A DNA stretch of 64,000 nt from Thermothielavioides terrestris NRRL 8126 (lineage: Eukaryota > Ascomycota > Sordariomycetes > Sordariales > Chaetomiaceae), in the NCBI RefSeq assembly GCF_000226115.1, contig NC_016458.1, positions 4,932,001-4,996,000 of the forward strand. The letters run 5' to 3'. Below, in pieces: positions 58,629-64,000 of the stretch. Numbering within the stretch: the stretch's first letter is position 1; every line of letters begins with the position of its first letter. The notes below the pieces were generated by a model, which saw only the letters and a list, made by a program, of their open reading frames with translations, was not told where the DNA came from and did no database searches. The translations under genes and the position numbers were made by a program.

Positions 58629-61600
58629 TCAAAGAATCTTCGTCACTACTTCCTACTCCTTGATAGCAATACCTTTATTATAGTATTCCTTCTCCTAGTC
58701 GATAGGGTACACTTTTTTATACTCTTCGACAAGTTCTCTAACGCCGTTAATAAGCTAGATATATAGGATCTACTAGTCGTCTTTAGCAATAAATCCTTTC
58801 TATCGTATTAGATACTCGACCTTAGGTCTCTAGTTTCTCTAAATAATATACTATTATACAATTCTCTCGACTTCCTAATACTTGTCTCTATCAACGATTA
58901 TAGAGCTAGGGGGTTCTACATTATAGCTAAAGGGGTCTTTCCCCTAATCTAGTTTCTATAACTAGGAAACTAAAACTATAGGATAGACTTTCTAATTAAC
59001 TAGAAAGTTAAGTTTATAGACGTTCCTATCGATTTTATAGACAATCTTAAATAGTCTTGCCTACTATAGTAACTACTTTTGTTTAGGCTTTCCTAGGAAA
59101 TAGTATCCATTATATAGTTATAGGTAAACAGTGTCTTCTACTTCGAACTTAGTAGGTATATACTTATTGTTGTAACGTATCTTTGTAATAGCGCCTATAT
59201 AATCGATCTGTTTTACTACTTCCTCCTAATACTACTATCTAAGGACACTAATAGCTTTGACAGAGGTAACAGTGCCCTTTTTACAGTGAAGTATATCTAG
59301 AATAGAGCGTAGTTTAAAGCTATATATCAACTTGTTTAGCGATCTTCTAATAGTGACTATAAGTATATTATTAAGATTGTACTACAATATAAGGAAAAGT
59401 AAAGGCTATAGCGTCCCTAGTTTTTCTATAGCTTCTATATAGATAGCGATTTCTACCGTCTAGTTCGTCCTTTCTAACTGACTATCTATCTAAGGATAAT
59501 AGGCTATTAAGAAAAGGAGGTTAACGCCTAGGATATAAAAGATTTCCTTCTATAGATTAGAAGTAAACTTAGTATCTTAGTCGCTAATAATTTATACTAG
59601 GAGTCTCTAATCTATATACGTTAGTACTCTAAGGATTATAACAGCCTATTCCTCTACTAACATTTTATTATTTCTAGCTATAAGAAGCTTCTTTTTACTA
59701 AATTTATAAATAATAATGTATATAGCGTTGAGAATCAAGTACTTCTTTATTGACTATAGTATCCCTTTAGAGAGTATAGTAAATAAACTAACAATAAAAT
59801 CTATAGTAATAGTATAGAAAGGCTATAGCGATATCCAAATTAGTTAAAGGTCTCAAGGCTTTAGTTCTCTCAAGGTCTAGTTCTCTCTATATATAGGGCA
59901 GTACTAGACGTACTTATATACTATCTAACGCTTTTAGTTAAATATAAATACTAAGAGGTTCGCTATTATATTGTCTATACCAAAGTAGTAAATATTGTTG
60001 TATACAACAATAAAGATGTCCTTAATATAGCTACTAAGGATATAAAGCTTCCTCGCTCCTTTGTAGTCGATATAGTAGAGGAGACCGTCCTTTAGTTCGT
60101 AGGGTCCAAGCTATAGCTTTCAATGCTACTTTCTTCGTAGCTCTCCTTCTTACTCTTTATATTCTCTCTATTTAACGATCTTCTTAGCTTGTTCTTCTAC
60201 ATTATAAAGACTCCTAATAATCTTATTATACTAGCGGTCGTTAAGGTAAGCTATAGTCAGCTTAGCTTTAAACTCGTTACTAATAACTAGTTCGAAGGTA
60301 TTAGTGTCTATAGTATAATATTCCTCGATATTAATCTAGGTAGCGAATCAAATATCCTCTAATTCGTTGGTAGCGTCTTAGGTTTCGTTAAAGGTATCCT
60401 CCTCGAAAGTTAATAGGCGTAATAAAGCGTCTAGTACAACGTTGAGCTTTCCTAGTATATAGAAGATATTGAGGTCGAACTAGGATAGCTAGTTTATAGC
60501 GTTAACGAGCTTTAAGTTAGCCTTTATAAGGTCTATAATAGCGAGAGATGTATACTTTACAATGCCTCTAGTTGCTATATAGTCTATTAGGATATTTATA
60601 AGATATTGGTTTAACTATACTATCTTTTAGAGCTTCCTAACTGCCTATATAATAGTAGCGACTTCTGCTTTAGTACTTCTATACTTCTTTTCTACATTGG
60701 AAGTTAGGTAGGACAAGAATATAATAGGCTAAATCTTACTACTTAAGATATCTTAGCCAAGGATACTAATGCTATCTTATTCGCTATAGAGTTGAAAGAC
60801 GATTACTCTATATCCTTTACTACTTATATCGAGTTTAATAAATAGTAGTTTATCAAAGTGATAATAATATAGGAAGTACTACTTATATAGATATTCCTAT
60901 AGCAATCTAAAGAACTCTAGTTCTACTAGTATAGGCTCGAATTTAGCGTTTAAAGTAAATACCTTCCTAGCGTTCTTCGACTTAGCGATAGGAAGGTCTC
61001 TACTTACTCTCCCTTAGGCAAAGAACTTGGTTTTACAGTCCTATAGAGGCTACGCTTTCGCTATATACTATAGGATACCCTTATATAGCTATCTAGCTAT
61101 ACCTAGGTACTACTCCAAGGTCTTAAGGGTATTAGGGAACTTAAGTTTCTTAAATATAGCGATCCTATCGTCTATCTTAGCTACTCTTTCGCTATTAACT
61201 ATATAGCTAAGAAGTCTCATTGATAGGTAGGCTATAAAGGATTTCTCTACTAAGATATAAATATATACCTTATCAAGGATATCGAAAACTGTCTCAATGT
61301 ACTTAAGGTACTCCTCTATATTCTTACTAGCGATAATAATATCGTTGATATAGGTATATACAAAGTGCTTATACTTATAGAACAAACGGTCTATAAAACG
61401 CTATATAAAAGCTAGCGAGTTTTTAAATCCCATTAGTACAACGTTCAAACGTTCTAAACCTCTAGGACTAATAACCACTATATAGTTATAGTATTCTTCT
61501 ACGACTAGAAGCTAGAAGAAGAATCTAGAAGTATCGAATACTATAAAGATTATATTACCTATTATTATATTTATAATATCGTCTTAGTTAGGCAATGGGT

Positions 61601-63224
61601 ATATATCTAGTACTATCAATGTATTTAGAGGCTAGAGGTCTACTATAGCTCTACCTTTCGTTTTTCTAGCAACTATATAGTAGACTACGAAGACTAGGTA
61701 AGCGACAAGGGTTAGCTAGTCTATAAAGTCTATCTTTCCTTATATATAGAGTTTATTATATTCTTCGTCGACGATCATTTAGTCCTTAGCGCTTAGTAGG
61801 TAAACCTAAATAGGCTTAAGCTAATTCTACTATCTATCGATAAGCGGAATCCTTATCTTCTAATCTTTTAATATAAGAACAATGCTACAGTTATAGAAGA
61901 CGTTATACTTATCTAGCAATACCTTCATCTCTTCTATATACCATTTATCCCTATTATAGACGTTCACCTCTACTACTAACTTAATATATAGGATGTCGTC
62001 TAGTTTCTCGATACTATAGAATAGTATATAGAACTCCTACTTAGTAGGTAGCTTATACTTATCCTTTGTCAATGTCTCCGTTATCGGTTCCTTACCGCTA
62101 GGCTCCTATTATATAGTTATCGTTATCTATATATATTTGTCGTCTACAACGTTATCCTAGGTCTACTATATAAAGTTCTATACTATCGCCTAGATATCCC
62201 TCTCTAGGCTATACTAAAGGAGGTGTCTAATACACTATCTTTTAACAATAGTAATTAGGCAAGTAGTGTTGTTCCTTACAACGGCTTAGTATATATTCTT
62301 TATATCTACAATAGCGTCCAATATACCCTCGACGTATAAAGCGAAGTAGAGCTCGTATTTCTAGCTACCTAGATTATCGTTATTAGTATCTATAGGCTTG
62401 AACACAGTCTCAATTAGGTATTTTATTATAGGTACGACTGTTACAGTGTTTATAGCTTTCACCTTCTAGATTATTCTTTTCTGTTTTATATACACTCTCA
62501 CCTTTATATTATAGACGGACTAGAAGTAATAGATAGATATATTAAAGTCAATCTTTACTCTATTATAGAGTATAAAGTCAGTTCTAATTAATAGTTTTAC
62601 TTCTAAACCTTCAATAACGTTGGCTATTATAGTGAAGTAACTATCTACGTTGGTACTATAGACAATTCCTCGGATATAGAAGTCAAACTCGATTTACTTC
62701 TTAACTTCGGTATAGGCTCTAACGCCTTTAACAAAGTACAGCTTTATATTAATCCAATATAGGTTCTTAGCCCACTTAGAGATAAACTTCTTATTAACGA
62801 AGTTGGTATTACTACCTATATCGAAGTAAACCTTAGTACCTAGCTCGCCTAGGTTTATACTAATGTTGATTATAAGGTATATAGCTTACTTGTCCAATAC
62901 CTTTAATAGCAGTATATAAGGCTATACTTCTACGATCTATCCTTTAGTCAATGTAAAGTTTATATCCTTACTATTAAAGTTGTCTTTGTTGTTACTAAGG
63001 TCGTGCTAACAGTTTGTTTAAAGTTATATAGGTCTATACTTGTCTTCGTCGCTATCGTCAGCTATATATTTAAAAAGCTTATAACATATTATAAAGACCC
63101 TACTATAAGTAGTATTGTAACGTGCTAGCCTTATAGCGTCTACAGATAAGCGCACAATGTTCTATTCAACTACCTTAAAGAGAGAAAAGGAGAAGTATAG
63201 GCTACGGTCTCGCGTATAGAGTTT
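58629..63224 (-). mobile_element. Ty3/gypsy chromovirus pol region, RIP-inactivated
   Basis: One minus-strand frame of about 1,530 codons can be followed from 63222 down to a TGA at 58629. In order it holds a retropepsin-like motif (YFDIGSNTNF, about 62799-62830) and reverse transcriptase (HFVYTYINDIIIASKN, 61110-61385, the YxDD box changed to YIND). The integrase zinc-binding region follows (about 59890-60080), where HHCC positions read Tyr in place of His or Cys. A C-terminal chromodomain is at 58710-58880 (EVERIV, VRELVEEYKK). All four sit in the same frame, interrupted by many TAG/TAA codons. A piece of gag-like sequence (DDSDEDKYRP) lies at the right end; full gag and both LTRs were not found. 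The element is dead. Confidence 0.88.
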
Positions 63225-64000
63225 TCAGGGGCTTATGTATAGGGGGCTCGGGCCGATGTTATTCTAAGCGCGAGGCAGGTCTACCTCAGGCCTATAGCAA
63301 GCTCGTTATAGGACCACTATAGATCCTAGGCGTAGCCCTACATACCTAGCCTAGGTATAGCCCAGTCTATAATATACCCCCCCCTTCCTAGATAGAGAGC
63401 TAGTTTAGGGCATATATAGCGTAGCGCTAGGCACGGATCTAGTACAGTATAGGGTCGATCATAGCAAACGCCAATGTCCAACCTAGTATTTAGATAGCTT
63501 AGCGCTACTATCTACAATCCTATTGCCTAGCTATAGGTTATTTATTTATCTCGCTCTTATAGGACATTGATTAGCCCCTTCCTCGCCCTATACTCTCCTC
63601 CGTAGTAGCTATATCGTATAAGGTATACCCGTTAATCAGGTACAATAGACCCTTTACCCATTGCTAATAAAACCCCTCCCTTTACGTAAACTCGCTCTCT
63701 ACGTTCTCTTCTCGTTTCTAGCGTACGCCCTTTCTCTACTTCTACAACTTTGTTTTCCTCCTACTTGTATATCGACATTTCTCTCTTTATCCCGCTTTAT
63801 ATACGTTCTTCGTTTATTATACTTCTATCCTATATATATCTTCCGCCCTTTACGTTTTTTCTTACCTCCTACTCGCTCTATCGAACGTTTACCTTATACA
63901 TTGTCGGCCTCTTCTTATATAAACTATATAGTCGTCTAGCGTCTATGCTCCTATTATATTAGCCTTATCGTTGTTATTATATATCTAACCATTTTACTAA
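63225..64000. other. AT-rich sequence beyond the pol frame
   Basis: No coding sequence was recognised apart from short frames. It may contain decayed gag, an LTR or another repeat; the stretch around 63225-63420 is less AT-rich. The element continues beyond the window or is truncated here. Confidence 0.4.

Larger units (their letters stand above)
55440..64000. repeat. AT-rich RIP-mutated block
   Basis: From about 55440 to the window end TA dinucleotides are extremely common while CA and TG are scarce, and CG remains frequent. This is the signature of repeat-induced point mutation acting on CpA on both strands. No intact gene was seen inside. Confidence 0.9.

Noticed and set aside
61110..61385. 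92-codon minus-strand frame as a stand-alone gene
   Set aside because: It is the reverse transcriptase palm segment of the dead chromovirus, bounded by RIP-made stops.
63661..63962. Hydrophobic frames near the right end
   Set aside because: Composed of Leu/Ile/Tyr/Phe from TA- and CT-rich RIP DNA; no start context or family.

Overview
The window reads as the genome of a filamentous ascomycete. Genes are split by short introns (mostly 50-230 bp) with GTRNGT donors and CTAAC/CTGAC-type branch sites. The housekeeping proteins look closest to Sordariomycetes (Neurospora/Chaetomiaceae-like), and the GC-rich coding region ends abruptly in an AT-rich block that carries the mark of repeat-induced point mutation (RIP). 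The order-level placement is inference from remembered protein similarity, not from a search.

Layout. 0.8-6 kb: two unrecognised spliced genes around a minus-strand 2H-phosphodiesterase-like (DUF1868-type) pseudogene with at least four frame breaks. 6.9-12.6 kb: mitochondrial ATP synthase alpha subunit (atp1, nine exons, one of only 4 nt) and ATP-dependent NAD(P)HX dehydratase, whose first intron holds about 0.5 kb of nearly pure pyrimidine. 12.6-17.4 kb: gene-poor, with a 421-bp MITE-like element (32-bp perfect inverted repeats, 8-bp target duplication, internal telomere-like repeats). 17.4-23.6 kb: a long unrecognised protein, ribosomal protein L11 (uL5) and SmB sharing a divergent promoter, and mitochondrial pyruvate carrier subunit 1. 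23.6-27.4 kb: no gene seen. 27.4-32 kb: pyruvate carboxylase, with exons of 21, 8 and 12 nt near its 5' end. 33-46.9 kb: a small acidic protein, clathrin heavy chain (minus) divergent from the rRNA m5C methyltransferase NOP2 (plus), a mitochondrial DUF1640/CCDC90-type inner-membrane protein, and a peptide-pheromone precursor of the alpha-factor/CCG-4 type. 46.9-55.4 kb: sparse, with three unrecognised genes, a tRNA-Gly(GCC) and a 545-bp internally deleted Tc1/mariner-like element. 55.4-64 kb: an AT-rich block holding a minus-strand Ty3/gypsy chromovirus pol region (protease, reverse transcriptase, integrase, chromodomain in one uninterrupted frame riddled with TAG/TAA) and a second decayed 692-codon reading frame of unknown identity.

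Several genes serve mitochondrial carbon and energy metabolism (pyruvate import, pyruvate carboxylation, ATP synthase, repair of damaged NAD(P)H, an inner-membrane coiled-coil protein), but they are independent transcription units and I see no evidence of a cluster. I found no biosynthetic cluster, CRISPR array or prophage. The most unusual signals are the microexons (4, 8 and 9 nt, all followed by the donor hexamer GTACGT), the degenerate pheromone modules, the two TIR elements and the RIP-decayed reading frames.
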